From positions 173,714 to 237,713 of the forward strand of contig NZ_JHXF01000008.1 in NCBI RefSeq assembly GCF_000621845.1: a stretch of DNA of 64,000 bases, read 5' to 3'. Below are positions 35,377 through 46,915 of this stretch, in pieces; position 1 is the first letter of the stretch, and each line of letters starts with the position of its first letter. The translations under genes and the position numbers were made by a program. Below the pieces are notes generated by a model. It was not told the DNA's origin, searched no databases, and saw only the letters and a list, made by a program, of their open reading frames with translations. This DNA comes from Ruminococcus flavefaciens MA2007. GTDB lineage: Bacteria; Bacillota; Clostridia; Oscillospirales; Ruminococcaceae.

Positions 35377-36426
35377 ATGAGTAAAAAGGGTTTCTTTGCC
35401 GCTCTTACAGCGGTACTGTTTGCTTTTAGCGCTGCTTCCTGTGATAATGAGCTCCATGTCGATGAAAGACCTAAATCGAGCGTACAGGAAACAACTGCGG
35501 CAGAAGGGGAAAAGGGAACTCAGTCGGCTGAGACAAATACAATAGCCAACGATATCAACTCATATATTACAGTCAAGGAATCAAAGCCTGCATTGTGGAA
35601 GGTCACGGACACCAACACTGGTACCGAGCTTTATATGTTCGGTATGGTGTACTTTATGACCGATAATACCCTGCCGCTGCCCGATTACGTTATGGACGCC
35701 TATAAAAAGAGCGATACCATAGCTGTTGAGTACGATATGAGCAATATGGCTCAGGATATGGAGAAAATGCAGGAATTCTACAGTCACATGGTCTATACCG
35801 ACGGAACGACCATAACGGACCATATTTCCGAGGAGACTTACAATAAAGCCAGGGATTATCTGTCCAAGAATTTCTTCTACAACAATATGATGGACGGCTA
35901 TTCCGCAAGCTTCTGGGCTTCACAGGTAAATTCCGTGGCTGTGGGAAATGTAAAGAATCTTATCATGGAGACTCTTGATTCGAGATTTGTCTCCATGGCA
36001 AAAATGGAAAACAAGAAGATAGTGAGCCTTGCAGACGCGGATTCACAGCTCAAGGCTATGGACGCAAGCACTGATGAGCTGTCTGATTTCATGATAAGCG
36101 ATACTATCAGACGCGCCGAAAATGTCAGCGGCTTTACCAAGAATCTTGCGGACCAGTACGAATACTGGGCAAAGGGCGACGTTGATCCCCTTTCCGAGGA
36201 GCTCTACTGGCTTGACCGCTCGTCAGACCTTGACGACGACTACGAGGCTTATCTGGACGCTACGCTGTACCAGAAAAACCGCGATTTTTCAGCAAGGATA
36301 AAGGAAATGCTCGCAAACGGCGAGAGTCCTTTCGTTATCGTGAACGTTACCTGCTTCTCGGGAGATAAGGGCATAGACGATATGCTCGCCGCCGAGGGCT
36401 ACAAGGTAGAGAGAGTAGACAAATAG
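35377..36426 (+). CDS. TraB/GumN-like lipoprotein with altered motif residues
   Basis: The 349-residue protein has a lipoprotein signal peptide (cleavage before C22 in SAASCDN), a polar linker to about 65, and the TraB/GumN fold. In typical members the first motif is YLFGxxH and the late one GxGHLxGxxG. Here they read YMFGMVYF (Y92 in place of His) and NVTCFSGDKG (C326 in place of His). The enzyme site, if it exists in the family, would be changed. It would sit on the outer face of the cytoplasmic membrane. It forms an operon with the GntR regulator. Confidence 0.75.
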   Translation: MSKKGFFAALTAVLFAFSAASCDNELHVDERPKSSVQETTAAEGEKGTQSAETNTIANDINSYITVKESKPALWKVTDTNTGTELYMFGMVYFMTDNTLPLPDYVMDAYKKSDTIAVEYDMSNMAQDMEKMQEFYSHMVYTDGTTITDHISEETYNKARDYLSKNFFYNNMMDGYSASFWASQVNSVAVGNVKNLIMETLDSRFVSMAKMENKKIVSLADADSQLKAMDASTDELSDFMISDTIRRAENVSGFTKNLADQYEYWAKGDVDPLSEELYWLDRSSDLDDDYEAYLDATLYQKNRDFSARIKEMLANGESPFVIVNVTCFSGDKGIDDMLAAEGYKVERVDK

Positions 36427-36461
36427 TCTGCTCATTGCCAGATATTACTAAATCAAACAAA

Positions 36462-36497
36462 AAAAGCGCCGAATGGTTTTTAAATTCGGCGCTTTTT
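36462..36497 (+). terminator. Terminator after the GumN-like gene
   Basis: Hairpin aaaaagcgccgaat/attcggcgctttttt. Confidence 0.9.
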
Positions 36498-36518
36498 TAT
36501 AAATCTTCACGGAGCCCC

Positions 36519-36547
36519 TTGACATGGGACAAAATCTGTATTATAAT
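36519..36547 (+). promoter_or_regulatory. rpoB promoter
   Basis: TTGACA (36519-36524) and TATAAT (36542-36547) at 17 bases, a full consensus. A second TATAAT follows at 36550 in the direct repeat ttataatgttataatg. Confidence 0.85.
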
Positions 36548-36670
36548 GTTATAATGTATCAATATGGAATAGTATCGCTATTTTGCAAGATATTATAGCA
36601 TACATTGCACTGACTTGTCAATAGTTTTCTGCAAAAATTTTTCATGATACGATAGCAACAAACAAGAACT

Positions 36671-36701
36671 GCTCTGCTTACACTGTGTGCGGCGGCAGAG
36701 C
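36671..36701 (+). promoter_or_regulatory. Leader hairpin before rpoB
   Basis: gctctgc (36671-36677) pairs with gcagagc (36695-36701) across a 17-base loop, 14 bases before the AAGGAGG site of rpoB. It may tune translation. Confidence 0.4.
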
Positions 36702-36729
36702 GGCAAAAAAATACAAGGAGGTTCCGCCT

Positions 36730-39700
36730 ATGGTGAATGTTACACCTAAGCAGCTGGGAAAGAATGTCAGAATGAGCTTCGGTAAGATTACCGAGCCTCT
36801 GGAGATGCCGAACCTTATCGAGGTGCAGAAGAACTCGTATAAGTGGTTCAAGGAAGAAGGTCTTCGCGAGGTTTTCCGCGAAATGACTGCTATCACCGAC
36901 TACAACGGCAATCTCGTCCTCAACTTCAAGGACTACCGCTTTGACGATACTCCCAAGTATTCTCTCGCAGAATGTAAATCAAGAGGAGCTACCTATCAGG
37001 TCGCAATGAGAGCGACTGCTACCCTTGCCAATAAGGAAACGGGCGCAGTCAGCGAAAGCGAGATATATATGGGTGACTTCCCGCTTATGACAGACAGCGG
37101 TACCTTCGTCATCAACGGTGCAGAGCGTGTTATCGTATCACAGCTCGTCCGTTCCCCGGGTGTTTATTACTCCTTCACCAAGGATAAGACGGGTAAAGAC
37201 CTGTTCAGCTCCCAGATCATCCCTAACCGCGGTGCGTGGCTTGAGTATGAGCAGGATTCCAACGACGTTGTTTACGTTCGTATAGATAAGAACAGAAAGA
37301 TCCCGCTCACTACCTTCATCAGAGCTCTCGGCGAAGAGGGTACGGATGAGGAGATCTTCGAGACATACGGCGATGATGAGCGCCTCAGACAGACTATTCT
37401 CCAGAAGGATCAGACCAAGAACCGCTCAGACGCCCTCATAGATGTATACAAGAAGCTCCGTCCGGGCGAGCCTCCTACGGTTGAAAGCGCAGTAAGCCAC
37501 CTCAACAACCTCTTCTTTGAGGCTAAGAGATACGACCTCTGCCGTTTCGGACGCTATAAGTACAACAAGAAGCTGGGCATTGCTTCACGTCTTTCGGGCA
37601 GAACTCTTGCCGAGCCTATCATCAACGAGATGACAGGCGAGATACTTGCTGACGCAGGCGAGACTCTTACCTACGACAAGGCTTGCGAGATAGAGCAGGC
37701 TGGTGTTTACAGCGCATTCGTAAACGTCGAGGCTAAGGAGTACTACACTGACGAGCGCGGCGAGACAAATATCCGCATGGTCGAGAAGACAGTCAAGGTA
37801 ATCGGCAACGGCATGGTAGATATCAAGGGTTACGTTGATTTCGACGCTGAGAAGTACGGCATCAACGAGAAGGTCTCCTTCAATGTCCTCAAGGATATCA
37901 TCGACAACGCCGCTGATGCTGACGAGCTTGAAGAGACTATCAAGAAGAAGGCTGACGAGCTCTCACCAAAGTACATCACACTTGATGATATCAGAGCTTC
38001 TATCAGCTACTTCCTCAACCTCTGCGAGGGCGTTGGTACTGTTGACGATATCGACCACCTCGGAAACAGACGTATCCGCTCTGTTGGTGAGCTTCTCCAG
38101 AATCAGTTCCGTATCGGTTATACACGTATGGAGCGCGGTATCCGCGAGAGAATGAACCTCCAGACTCAGGACGTGAACACACTCACTCCTCAGACTCTTA
38201 TCAACATAAGACCTATTTCTTCGGCTATGAAGGAGTTCTTCTGCTCCTCACCACTGTCACAGTTCATGGACCAGAACAACCCTCTTGCCGAGCTTACTCA
38301 TAAGAGACGTCTTTCAGCCCTCGGACCGGGCGGCCTTTCAAGAGACCGTGCAGGATTCGAGGTTCGAGACGTTCACTACAGCCACTACGGAAGAATGTGT
38401 CCTATCGAGACTCCTGAAGGACCTAACATCGGACTTATCTCCTATCTGGCTACATTCGCAAGAATAAACGAGTACGGCTTCATCGAGGCTCCTTACAGAA
38501 AGGTAGACAAGACTACAGGCATTGTAACAAATGAAGTAGTTTACATGACTGCCGATATGGAGGATAACTTCGTTGTTGCTCAGGCTAACGAGCCTCTCAC
38601 AGAGGACGGCAAGCTGAAGAGACCTCGTGTAAACGCCCGTTTCCGTGACCAGATACTCGAGTGCGAGCGTGAAAAGGTCGACTACATGGACGTATCTCCT
38701 AAGATGGTCGTTTCAGTCGCTACCTCAATGATCCCATTCCTCGAAAACGATGACGCGAACCGTGCTCTCATGGGCTCTAACATGCAGAGACAGGCTGTTC
38801 CGCTTCTCAAGACAGAGCGTCCTTTCGTTGGTACAGGTATGGAGTACAAGGCTGCCGTTGACTCGGGCGTATGCGTAGTTTCCGACTACGACGGAAAGGT
38901 AACATACGTTGACGCCGACAGGATCACTATGGTGGACACAGACGGCGTTGAGCACAAGTACGAGCTCATCAAGTTCAAGCGTTCCAACCAGGGTACCTGC
39001 GTAAACCAGAGACCTATCGTAACAGCAGGCGAGGAGGTCAAGAAGGGACAGGTGCTTGCAGACGGTCCTGCTACCGCTGACGGTGAGATCTCCCTCGGTA
39101 AGAATGCCCTCATCGGCTTCATGACATGGGAAGGTTACAACTACGAGGACGCTGTTCTCCTTAACGAGAGACTTGTAAGAGAAGATGTATTCACTTCTGT
39201 TCATATCGAAGAATACGAGATAGAGTGCCGTGATACAAAGCTCGGTCCCGAGGAAATAACAAGAGATATCCCTAATGTGGGTGACGACGCACTGGCTAAC
39301 CTTGACGAGAACGGTATCATCCGTATCGGTTCCGAGGTAAATTCAGGCGATATCCTCGTTGGTAAGGTGACACCTAAGGGTGAGACAGAGCTTACCGCCG
39401 AGGAAAGACTTCTCCGTGCTATCTTCGGTGAGAAGGCAAGAGAAGTACGTGATAACTCCCTTAAAGTACCTCACGGTGAGTCGGGCGTTATCGTTGATGT
39501 AAAGGTATTCACAAGAGACAACTGCGACGAGCTCTCAGCAGGCGTAAATATGCGCGTTATCTGCTATATCGCTCAGAAGCGTAAGATCACTGTCGGCGAT
39601 AAGATGGCCGGCAGACACGGTAACAAGGGTGTCGTTTCACGTATTCTCCCTGAGGAGGATATGCCATTCCTCCCGGACGGTACACCTCTCGACATCGTAC

Positions 39701-40644
39701 TCAATCCTCTCGGCGTTCCTTCACGAATGAACATCGGACAGGTACTTGAAGTACACCTCGGTATGGCTTGTAAGGCTCTGGGCTGGCACATCATGACTCC
39801 TGTATTCGACGGCGCTCACGAGGGCGATATCCGTGAATGCTTCAATATGGCCAACGAGCACGCCAAGGAGCACAAGGACGATATGTTCGAGCTCAAGGCT
39901 ATGGATAAAGTTATCAACCCCAATGCTCTGGAATTCACAGAGGATTGTAAGTTTACACTTTACGACGGACGTACAGGTGAAAAGTTCGATAACCGCGTAA
40001 CGGTGGGCTATATGTACTACCTCAAGCTCCACCACCTCGTTGACGATAAGATACACGCTCGTTCAGTAGGTCCTTACGCACTGGTTACACAGCAGCCTCT
40101 GGGCGGTAAGGCTCAGTTCGGCGGACAGCGTTTCGGAGAAATGGAAGTTTGGGCTCTTGAAGCTTACGGTGCAGCATACACCCTTCAGGAGATCCTTACA
40201 GTCAAGTCAGATGATACTATCGGACGTGTCAACACATACGAGGCTATCGTCAAGGGACAGAACGTTCCTACACCTGGTATCCCTGAGTCCTTCAAGGTTC
40301 TTATCAAGGAAATGCAGTCACTTTGTCTCGATGTTAAGGTGCTTGACGAGAATCAGGAAGAGATCGACCTCACTCAGAACTTCGATGACGACGATCCGAT
40401 GCCTTCACGTTCTTACGACGATGAGGACACAGTCGACAACTCAGACTTCAATGAAGACGATCTGGGCGACGCAGGCTACGGTATCGAAGGCGAGGACGAG
40501 GACGGCGATCTTGATATGGTCGACGGCGAAGACGATTTCAGCTTCGATGAAGACGAGGACGACCTCGGTCTCGACGAAGACGACGACGTTCTTGATCTCG
40601 GCGATGATGACGGCGACAGCTTCAGCTTCGATGACGAGGACTGA
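36730..40644 (+). CDS. rpoB: RNA polymerase beta subunit
   Basis: From ATG at 36730, behind caaggaggttccgcct, the subunit has 1304 residues, longer than the roughly 1190 of Bacillus. The rifampicin region reads [20 protein letters not shown] with the wild-type Asp, His and Ser. The C-terminal [15 protein letters not shown] and [20 protein letters not shown] blocks are intact. After about residue 1212 there is a tail of roughly 90 residues, mostly Asp/Glu with scattered Ser, Phe and Gly, which explains the extra length. It has its own strong promoter; no rplJ/rplL genes precede it. It is co-transcribed with rpoC. Confidence 0.98.
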   Translation: MVNVTPKQLGKNVRMSFGKITEPLEMPNLIEVQKNSYKWFKEEGLREVFREMTAITDYNGNLVLNFKDYRFDDTPKYSLAECKSRGATYQVAMRATATLANKETGAVSESEIYMGDFPLMTDSGTFVINGAERVIVSQLVRSPGVYYSFTKDKTGKDLFSSQIIPNRGAWLEYEQDSNDVVYVRIDKNRKIPLTTFIRALGEEGTDEEIFETYGDDERLRQTILQKDQTKNRSDALIDVYKKLRPGEPPTVESAVSHLNNLFFEAKRYDLCRFGRYKYNKKLGIASRLSGRTLAEPIINEMTGEILADAGETLTYDKACEIEQAGVYSAFVNVEAKEYYTDERGETNIRMVEKTVKVIGNGMVDIKGYVDFDAEKYGINEKVSFNVLKDIIDNAADADELEETIKKKADELSPKYITLDDIRASISYFLNLCEGVGTVDDIDHLGNRRIRSVGELLQNQFRIGYTRMERGIRERMNLQTQDVNTLTPQTLINIRPISSAMKEFFCSSPLSQFMDQNNPLAELTHKRRLSALGPGGLSRDRAGFEVRDVHYSHYGRMCPIETPEGPNIGLISYLATFARINEYGFIEAPYRKVDKTTGIVTNEVVYMTADMEDNFVVAQANEPLTEDGKLKRPRVNARFRDQILECEREKVDYMDVSPKMVVSVATSMIPFLENDDANRALMGSNMQRQAVPLLKTERPFVGTGMEYKAAVDSGVCVVSDYDGKVTYVDADRITMVDTDGVEHKYELIKFKRSNQGTCVNQRPIVTAGEEVKKGQVLADGPATADGEISLGKNALIGFMTWEGYNYEDAVLLNERLVREDVFTSVHIEEYEIECRDTKLGPEEITRDIPNVGDDALANLDENGIIRIGSEVNSGDILVGKVTPKGETELTAEERLLRAIFGEKAREVRDNSLKVPHGESGVIVDVKVFTRDNCDELSAGVNMRVICYIAQKRKITVGDKMAGRHGNKGVVSRILPEEDMPFLPDGTPLDIVLNPLGVPSRMNIGQVLEVHLGMACKALGWHIMTPVFDGAHEGDIRECFNMANEHAKEHKDDMFELKAMDKVINPNALEFTEDCKFTLYDGRTGEKFDNRVTVGYMYYLKLHHLVDDKIHARSVGPYALVTQQPLGGKAQFGGQRFGEMEVWALEAYGAAYTLQEILTVKSDDTIGRVNTYEAIVKGQNVPTPGIPESFKVLIKEMQSLCLDVKVLDENQEEIDLTQNFDDDDPMPSRSYDDEDTVDNSDFNEDDLGDAGYGIEGEDEDGDLDMVDGEDDFSFDEDEDDLGLDEDDDVLDLGDDDGDSFSFDDED

Positions 40645-40766
40645 TCACAGGTAAACGAATAAAAACAGCGGATTAGAATAATGAATGCCCGCAGTCTGAT
40701 GACTGTCGGACTGCGGCGCATGATTCCGAATTCAAATTCCGAATTAACATATCAGGAGGTAGCAGT

Positions 40767-43700
40767 TTGGAATTTACAACTTTTGAATCGATAAAGATAG
40801 GTCTTGCGTCCCCCGAGCAGATCAGAAGCTGGTCTCACGGCGCAGTTGAAAGACCTGAAACTATAAATTACAGAACCCAGAAGCCTGAGCGCGACGGTCT
40901 TTTCTGCGAGAGAATTTTCGGACCAACAAAGGACTGGGAGTGTCACTGCGGAAAGTTCAAGAAGATACGCTTCAAGGGCAAAATATGTGACCGCTGCGGC
41001 GTTGAGGTAACAAGGGCAAGAGTAAGAAGAGAGAGAATGGGCCACATCGAGCTGGCTGCTCCCGTTTCTCACATCTGGTACTTCAAGGGCACACCTTCCA
41101 GAATCGGTCAGGTGCTTGAGGTATCACAGAAGAGACTTGAGGAAGTTCTCTACTTCACAAAGTACATCGTAACAGATCCCGGCAACACAGAGCTTCTCAA
41201 GAAGCAGCTCCTCTCCGAGAAGGAGTACCTCTCATATTTAGAGAAGTACGGCGACGATTTCAAGGCTGAAATGGGCGCAGAGGCTATCAGAAAGCTTCTC
41301 AACGAGTACGATCCTGCAAGATACGATACTCACAAGCAGAGACTCATCGAAATGGGCAAGGTATCTCTCGGCGGCAAGAAGATAGAGTGCTTCAACAAGC
41401 CTACAGAGTGCGAGTGCGAGGAGTGCCAGAAGTTCAGAGAGCTTGAAGACATCGACTGGAGAAACAACCTCGAGATCGTTGCAGACGACCTTAAAGCTGA
41501 GCTGGTAGGTCTCCCAAGCGGTCAGAAGAAGGTAAAGCTCTTAAAGAGACTCCAGATAATCGAGGCATTCCGCCTTTCGGGCAACAAGCCTGAGTGGATG
41601 ATACTCAGCGTAGTTCCTGTAATCCCGCCGGATATCCGTCCTATGATAATGCTGGACGGCGGACGCTACGCAACATCAGACCTTAACGACCTTTACAGAA
41701 GAGTTATCAACAGAAACAACCGTTTAAAGAGAATGCTCGAGCTTGACGCTCCTGACATCATCGTAAGAAACGAGAAGCGTATGCTTCAGGAAGCTGTTGA
41801 CGCTCTCATAGACAACGGCAGACACGGCAGACCTGTTACAGGTCCAAGCAACCGTGCTCTCAAATCTCTTTCCGATATGCTCAAGGGTAAGCAGGGACGT
41901 TTCCGTCAGAACCTTCTCGGTAAGCGTGTTGACTACTCAGGACGTTCGGTTATCGTCGTAGGACCTGAGCTCAAGATGTATCAGTGCGGTCTTCCTAAGG
42001 AAATGGCACTGGAGCTCTTCAAGCCATTCGTATTAAAGAGACTTGTCGACAAGAAGGCTATCGCTAACATAAAGAGCGCAAGAAAGCTCATCGACCGTGC
42101 TGACAACAAGGTCTGGGACGCACTTGAGGACGTTATCAAGGATCACCCTGTAATGCTCAACCGTGCCCCCACGCTCCACAGACTTGGTATCCAGGCATTC
42201 GAGCCTATCCTTGTTGAAGGCCGTGCTATCAAGCTCCACCCACTCGTATGCTCAGCCTTCAACGCTGACTTCGACGGTGACCAGATGGCTGTACACCTTC
42301 CTCTTTCCGCAGAGGCTCAGGCTGAGGCAAGATTCCTCATGCTTGCGGCTAACAACCTGCTGAAGCCTTCAGACGGTAAGCCTGTTGCCGTTCCTTCACA
42401 GGATATGGTACTTGGTTCATACTATCTGACAATGGATAAGCCCGGCGAACCCGGCGAGGGCAAGGTATTCCGCGACGTTAACGAGGCACTCATGGCTTAC
42501 AATGAGCATGACGTATCGCTCCACGCTAACATCAAGGTAAAGATAACAAAGGATATCGGCGACAAGAAGGTATCCAAGATAATCGACGCTACAGTCGGCA
42601 GACTTATCTTCAACGAGAATATCCCACAGAATCTGGGCTACGTTGACAGAACCAACTCCGACAAGCAGTTCGACCTTGAAATTGCATTCCTCGTTGGCAA
42701 GAAGCAGCTCTCCGACATTATCGAGCGCTGCATCAAGATCCACGGCACAACAACTACTTCCGAAGTTCTTGACCGTATCAAGGCTCTCGGATATAAATAC
42801 TCCACAAGAGCAGCTCTTACCGTTGCTGTCTGCGACGCAACTATCCCTCCGCAGAAGAAGGATATCCTTGCTAAGGCTGACGCAGAGGTCGAGCAGATAA
42901 CAAATGAATACGAGTACGGATATATCTCCGCACAGGAAAAGACCAAGAAGATCATCGCTCTCTGGACAAATACCACAGACGATGTTACAAAGGCTCTTAA
43001 ATCCAACTTCGACAAGTACAATCCTATCTGGATGATGGCTGACTCTGGTGCCCGTGGTTCTATCTCACAGATCAGACAGCTGGCAGGTATGCGTGGACTT
43101 ATCGCCAATACATCAGGTACCGTTATCGAGATCCCGATCAGAGCTAACTACCGTGAAGGACTTAACATCTTGGAGTACTTCATCGCGTCAAGAGGTGCGA
43201 GAAAGGGACTTGCTGATACCGCTCTCCGTACCGCTGACTCAGGTTACCTTACACGTCGTCTCGTTGACGTTTCTCAGGACGTTATCATTCGTGAGGAAGA
43301 CTGCGGAACTACAGACGGTATCGAGGTATTCGAGATCAAGAACGGCAACGAGATAGTTGAGCCGTTCGAGGAGAGACTTGTAGGACGTTTCCTCTCTGAG
43401 GACCTCCGCGACGAGTCAGGCGAGCTTATCGTATCACGCAACAAGCTCATCACAGACGCTGACGCTAAGAAGATAGTTGACAGCGGCGTTGAAAGAATAA
43501 AGATACGTTCTGTACTTACCTGTAAGTCAAGAACAGGCGTATGCTCAAAGTGCTACGGTGCAAACCTTGCATTCAACAATATGGTATCAGTCGGCGAGGC
43601 TGTCGGCGTAATCGCTGCTCAGTCCATCGGTGAGCCTGGTACACAGCTTACAATGAGAACCTTCCATACCGGTGGTGTTGCTTCTGCCGACGCTGAAGAT

Positions 43701-44489
43701 ATCACACAGGGTCTTCCACGTGTCGAGGAACTCTTCGAGAGCAGACGTCCTAAGGGCGCAGCTATCCTCTCCAGAATTGACGGTAAGATACACATCGAGG
43801 AAGTCAAGACTACAAGAAATATCATCGTTACCAACGATGAGACAGGCGAGTCTGAAAGCTATATGATCCCGTACAACCTGAAGATAAGAGTTCAGGAGGG
43901 CGAGGTCATCGAAAAGGGCACACGTCTTACAGAAGGTAACATCTATCCTGCTGATATCCTCAATATCCTCGGTACACAGGCTGTTCAGAACTACATCATC
44001 AATGAAGTTCAGAAGGTTTACCGTTTACAGGGTGTTGATATCAACGATAAGCACATCGAAGTTATCGTTCGTCAGATGCTCCGAAAGATCAAGGTTGAGG
44101 AGACAGGCAGCAGCTATCTGCTCCCCGGTACTCTCGTTGACAGCAAGGAGATCGACGCTATCAATGAAGAGCTTCAGGCTCGTATCGACGCAGGCGAGTA
44201 CGACGTACAGCTTGTTCAGACAAGTCCTGTTCTTCAGGGTATCACAAAGGCTTCATCAAATTCAGACAGCTTCATGTCCGCTGCTTCATTCCAGGAGACC
44301 ACAAAGGCTCTCACAGACGCAGCTATCAGAGGCAAGAGCGACCGACTCCTTGGTCTTAAGGAGAACGTTATCATCGGTAAGCTCATTCCTGCCGGTACAG
44401 GTATGGAGTGCTACAGAAACGTTGAAGTCGTTAAGAACGAAGGCTACGGCGAGCACAATACAACAGCTCCTATGGCTAACCAGATATAA
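40767..44489 (+). CDS. rpoC: RNA polymerase beta-prime subunit
   Basis: The 1240-residue catalytic subunit contains the Mg-binding loop [15 protein letters not shown] at about 499-513. Zinc sites are [20 protein letters not shown] at the N-terminus and [11 protein letters not shown] near 919-929. The start is TTG at 40767, set by AGGAGG at 40754-40759. The 122-base gap after rpoB has a hairpin cgcagtc/gactgcg and a direct repeat ttccgaattcaaattccgaatt. Codon use is strongly biased, as expected for high expression. Confidence 0.98.
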   Translation: MEFTTFESIKIGLASPEQIRSWSHGAVERPETINYRTQKPERDGLFCERIFGPTKDWECHCGKFKKIRFKGKICDRCGVEVTRARVRRERMGHIELAAPVSHIWYFKGTPSRIGQVLEVSQKRLEEVLYFTKYIVTDPGNTELLKKQLLSEKEYLSYLEKYGDDFKAEMGAEAIRKLLNEYDPARYDTHKQRLIEMGKVSLGGKKIECFNKPTECECEECQKFRELEDIDWRNNLEIVADDLKAELVGLPSGQKKVKLLKRLQIIEAFRLSGNKPEWMILSVVPVIPPDIRPMIMLDGGRYATSDLNDLYRRVINRNNRLKRMLELDAPDIIVRNEKRMLQEAVDALIDNGRHGRPVTGPSNRALKSLSDMLKGKQGRFRQNLLGKRVDYSGRSVIVVGPELKMYQCGLPKEMALELFKPFVLKRLVDKKAIANIKSARKLIDRADNKVWDALEDVIKDHPVMLNRAPTLHRLGIQAFEPILVEGRAIKLHPLVCSAFNADFDGDQMAVHLPLSAEAQAEARFLMLAANNLLKPSDGKPVAVPSQDMVLGSYYLTMDKPGEPGEGKVFRDVNEALMAYNEHDVSLHANIKVKITKDIGDKKVSKIIDATVGRLIFNENIPQNLGYVDRTNSDKQFDLEIAFLVGKKQLSDIIERCIKIHGTTTTSEVLDRIKALGYKYSTRAALTVAVCDATIPPQKKDILAKADAEVEQITNEYEYGYISAQEKTKKIIALWTNTTDDVTKALKSNFDKYNPIWMMADSGARGSISQIRQLAGMRGLIANTSGTVIEIPIRANYREGLNILEYFIASRGARKGLADTALRTADSGYLTRRLVDVSQDVIIREEDCGTTDGIEVFEIKNGNEIVEPFEERLVGRFLSEDLRDESGELIVSRNKLITDADAKKIVDSGVERIKIRSVLTCKSRTGVCSKCYGANLAFNNMVSVGEAVGVIAAQSIGEPGTQLTMRTFHTGGVASADAEDITQGLPRVEELFESRRPKGAAILSRIDGKIHIEEVKTTRNIIVTNDETGESESYMIPYNLKIRVQEGEVIEKGTRLTEGNIYPADILNILGTQAVQNYIINEVQKVYRLQGVDINDKHIEVIVRQMLRKIKVEETGSSYLLPGTLVDSKEIDAINEELQARIDAGEYDVQLVQTSPVLQGITKASSNSDSFMSAASFQETTKALTDAAIRGKSDRLLGLKENVIIGKLIPAGTGMECYRNVEVVKNEGYGEHNTTAPMANQI

Positions 44490-44495
44490 CATCAA

Positions 44496-44526
44496 AGCTC
44501 CCGAGGTATTCTTCGGGAGCTCTTTT
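44496..44526 (+). terminator. Terminator after rpoC
   Basis: Hairpin agctcccgaggtattcttcgggagct followed by TTTT. Confidence 0.9.
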
Positions 44527-44533
44527 GTAATTA

Positions 44534-44608
44534 GTAGGGGACGCCGCCCTCGGCGTCCCGTTAATTTAACAATTATTATGACGGGCTGATGTAGGCATCA
44601 GCCCCTAC
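44534..44608. repeat. GTAGGGG double-hairpin repeat
   Basis: Same layout as 33110-33182: GTAGGGG at the left, CCCCTAC at the right, 75 bases. The halves are gggacgccg-ccct-cggcgtccc and gggctgatg-tagg-catcagccc. The stems differ in sequence from the other element but keep pairing. Confidence 0.75.
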
Positions 44609-44646
44609 AAAAAATGAAGTCAACAGAATCGTACAGGAGAACACGA

Positions 44647-45111
44647 ATGAATATCGAACTTAAAAGAATCGGCATGGAGGACTGCGAAAGGCTCTGGAAA
44701 ATGCAGGTCGAAGCCTTTTCGGAGCTCCTTGAAAAATATCAGGACTACGATATAAGCCCTGCCAACGAGCCATTGAGCCGTATTGAGGAGCGGCTCCGCC
44801 AGCCTTTTACCTGTTATTACTTTATCATGGACGGTGAAAAAGCTGTTGGAGCTATCCGCATTGTGGATATGAAAGACGGTGGTCAGAAGCGTATCTCACC
44901 TATATTCATTATGGCTGAGTATCGCGGAAAAGGCTATGCTCAGGCAGCTATGAGAGCTGCCGAGGAGCTTCACGGCGCAGAGAACTGGGCTCTCGATACA
45001 ATTTTGCAGGAAAAGGGCAACTGTCATCTCTACGAGAAAATGGGCTATCGCAGAACAGGCGAGGAGCAGGTCATCAACGAGAGAATGACTATTATCGGCT
45101 ACGAAAAATAG
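44647..45111 (+). CDS. GNAT-family N-acetyltransferase
   Basis: From ATG at 44647, behind gtacaggagaacacga, the enzyme has 154 residues, normal for GNAT. The acetyl-CoA loop is EYRGKGYAQAAMRAAEE (R/Q-x-x-G-x-G/A type). The C-terminal LYEKMGYRRTGEEQ is the usual last motif. An upstream ATG at 44614 would start within the repeat and has no ribosome site. The acceptor substrate is unknown. Confidence 0.88.
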   Translation: MNIELKRIGMEDCERLWKMQVEAFSELLEKYQDYDISPANEPLSRIEERLRQPFTCYYFIMDGEKAVGAIRIVDMKDGGQKRISPIFIMAEYRGKGYAQAAMRAAEELHGAENWALDTILQEKGNCHLYEKMGYRRTGEEQVINERMTIIGYEK

Positions 45112-45170
45112 CCTTTCGTCTATGGCATATCATGTCCGCTTGCTGAATATAATTCAGTGAGGTGAGATGT

Positions 45171-46304
45171 ATGAAAAAAATCATAGCAGCTGCCTGTGCG
45201 GCTGCTTTTTTGTTGTCATCAGGCTGCTCTGCAATGCCGATAAACAGCGGCTCGGATATAATGAGGGAGTCCGTGCCGCCTGCCGCCGAGGAGCATAGCT
45301 ATACTCCATTAAACTACACGAATCAGGTGGGAATGTGGCTGCCGTATGTGAAATTTCCAGAAATATTGCAGGGAAAAAGCGAGGAAGAGTTCCGTAAAGC
45401 AGTTGCGGAGATATTACAGGACGCCGCAGCCGAGAACGTTAATACTCTGTATTTCCATGCCCACCCAATGGGGGACGCCTATTATAGCTCGGAGATATTC
45501 CCTAAGGGCTCATACCTCGACGGAGGCTACGACTCATTACAGATAGTTCTCGATGAAGCACACAGGCTGGGAATATCAGTTCACGGGTGGATAAATCCTC
45601 TACGCCTGCAAACAGAGGAAGAGATGAACAGGCTCCCCGATGATTTTATCATAAAAAAGTGGATAAACGCAGGTGAGCCCTACGTGAAAGCTGTCAACGG
45701 GCGCTGGTACCTTGTGCCTTCCTATCCCGAGACTGTGGAGCTACTTGAAGCTGCAATCGGCGAAATACTGGACAATTATGACGTTGACGGAGTCCATATC
45801 GACGACTATTTTTATCCCACCACCGACGAGGACTTTGACAGCGCGGAGTTTGAAAAAAGCGGCGAATCAGACCTTGCCGAATGGCGAACAGATGTCGTAA
45901 GCCGCTATGTAAAGGCTATTCGTGACGCTGTGAAGTCCCATGATGAAAGGCTTCTTTTCGGCATAAGTCCACAGGGAAACATCGACAGCGATTACAACTC
46001 CCAGTACGCAGATGTGCGGCGCTGGGGCGGCGATAAGGGCTTCTGTGACTATATAGCTCCGCAGCTGTATTTCGGATTTGAGAACGAGTGCTGTCCGTTC
46101 CTGCCGACTCTTGCACAGTGGGAGGAGCTTGTCAGCGGCGGAGTTTCGCTGATCGTTGGACTCGCACCATACAAACTGGGCAGAGAGGATAAGTGGGCAG
46201 GAGCGGCAGGAGAGCTTGAATGGATAAACGATCCCGACATAATCGACAAGCAGATAGCCGCCGTGAAGAGCTCCGAAGCCGAAGGATACGCGCTGTATTA
46301 CTGA
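45171..46304 (+). CDS. GHL10/DUF187-type glycosyl hydrolase-like lipoprotein
   Basis: From ATG at 45171, behind gtgaggtgagatgt, the product has 377 residues. It has a lipoprotein signal (LLSSGC box), then a TIM-barrel-like domain with VNTLYFHAHPMGDAYYSSE, HGWINPLRL, VDGVHIDDYFYP and FGISPQGN, the blocks of the GHL10 family. Candidate catalytic acids are the Asp pair in HIDDY. It would be tethered to the cell surface and act on an envelope or dietary glycan; the substrate is not known. The C-terminus is short compared with many relatives. Confidence 0.82.
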   Translation: MKKIIAAACAAAFLLSSGCSAMPINSGSDIMRESVPPAAEEHSYTPLNYTNQVGMWLPYVKFPEILQGKSEEEFRKAVAEILQDAAAENVNTLYFHAHPMGDAYYSSEIFPKGSYLDGGYDSLQIVLDEAHRLGISVHGWINPLRLQTEEEMNRLPDDFIIKKWINAGEPYVKAVNGRWYLVPSYPETVELLEAAIGEILDNYDVDGVHIDDYFYPTTDEDFDSAEFEKSGESDLAEWRTDVVSRYVKAIRDAVKSHDERLLFGISPQGNIDSDYNSQYADVRRWGGDKGFCDYIAPQLYFGFENECCPFLPTLAQWEELVSGGVSLIVGLAPYKLGREDKWAGAAGELEWINDPDIIDKQIAAVKSSEAEGYALYY

Positions 46305-46358
46305 AGCAGAGTTTGCGTGAAAGCGGCGCTGCTGATGTGCAAAATAATGCGATAGATA

Positions 46359-46387
46359 TTGACTTTGTCCCGTGACTGTGATATAAT
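46359..46387 (+). promoter_or_regulatory. tRNA promoter
   Basis: TTGACT (46359-46364) and TATAAT (46382-46387) at 17 bases, ending 10 bases before the tRNA. Confidence 0.8.
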
Positions 46388-46397
46388 AATATCATAC

Positions 46398-46470
46398 GGG
46401 GCATTAGCGCAGTTGGGAGCGCATCACACTGGCAGTGTGGGAGTCAGGGGTTCGAATCCCCTATGCTCCA
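46398..46470 (+). tRNA. tRNA-Ala (GGC anticodon)
   Basis: The cloverleaf is complete: acceptor GGGGCAT/ATGCTCC with A73, D arm GCGC/GCGC, anticodon stem TCACA/TGTGG with loop CTGGCAG, and T arm AGGGG-TTCGAAT-CCCCT. The CCA end is not encoded. A terminator follows at 46487-46522. Confidence 0.95.
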
Positions 46471-46486
46471 TTTTATAATCGGCTAG

Positions 46487-46522
46487 AAATAAGCGTTTCT
46501 CAATTTGAGAAACGCTTATTTA
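46487..46522 (+). terminator. Terminator after tRNA-Ala
   Basis: Near-perfect palindrome aaataagcgtttctca/tgagaaacgcttattt. Confidence 0.85.
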
Positions 46523-46538
46523 TTTAACTAAATTTGAC

Positions 46539-46560
46539 GAGGACACTATGAGGACACTAT
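46539..46560. repeat. 11-bp tandem repeat beside the tRNA
   Basis: Two perfect adjacent copies of gaggacactat. The DNA from here on is clearly more A+T-rich. It may mark the edge of an integrated segment. No gene is recognised in 46561-46915 apart from the promoter at 46825. Confidence 0.5.
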
Positions 46561-46824
46561 TTGTGTGCAAAACAGACATAATATTATTGTGAGATTTGTC
46601 AATATTTCACTATTTTTCAAAAAGATAAAATAAAAACTCAATTAACTAATTATTCGTATAGATGTTTCCTTCTATATTTTTGAGGAGATTAAATGGGCTG
46701 AATTTGCTGAGTGGGTGGATTATGCTCTTGAGCTCCTAATAAAAATGCAACGAGAGTCTGCTATTCGTGGTGGACTTTTTTGTCGTTACTCTTTTGCATT
46801 TATTGTTGTTTTAGGCTTAATTAC

Positions 46825-46853
46825 TTGACTTTCTGAATATTATAATTTATAAT
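46825..46853 (+). promoter_or_regulatory. Promoter of the cysteine peptidase gene
   Basis: TTGACT (46825-46830) and TATAAT (46848-46853) at 17 bases. Confidence 0.7.
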
Positions 46854-46915
46854 AAACACATATTACTAACAGCTCTAACAAGCTAATATCTTTATATTAA
46901 AGACAGGAGATTATT

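Noticed and set aside
36685..36729. Upstream start for RpoB adding 15 residues
   Set aside because: That frame begins inside the leader hairpin; AAGGAGG fits the ATG at 36730 and the family N-terminus.
46539..46560. Possible start of a CRISPR array
   Set aside because: Only two directly adjacent 11-bp copies without spacers; no cas genes anywhere in the window.
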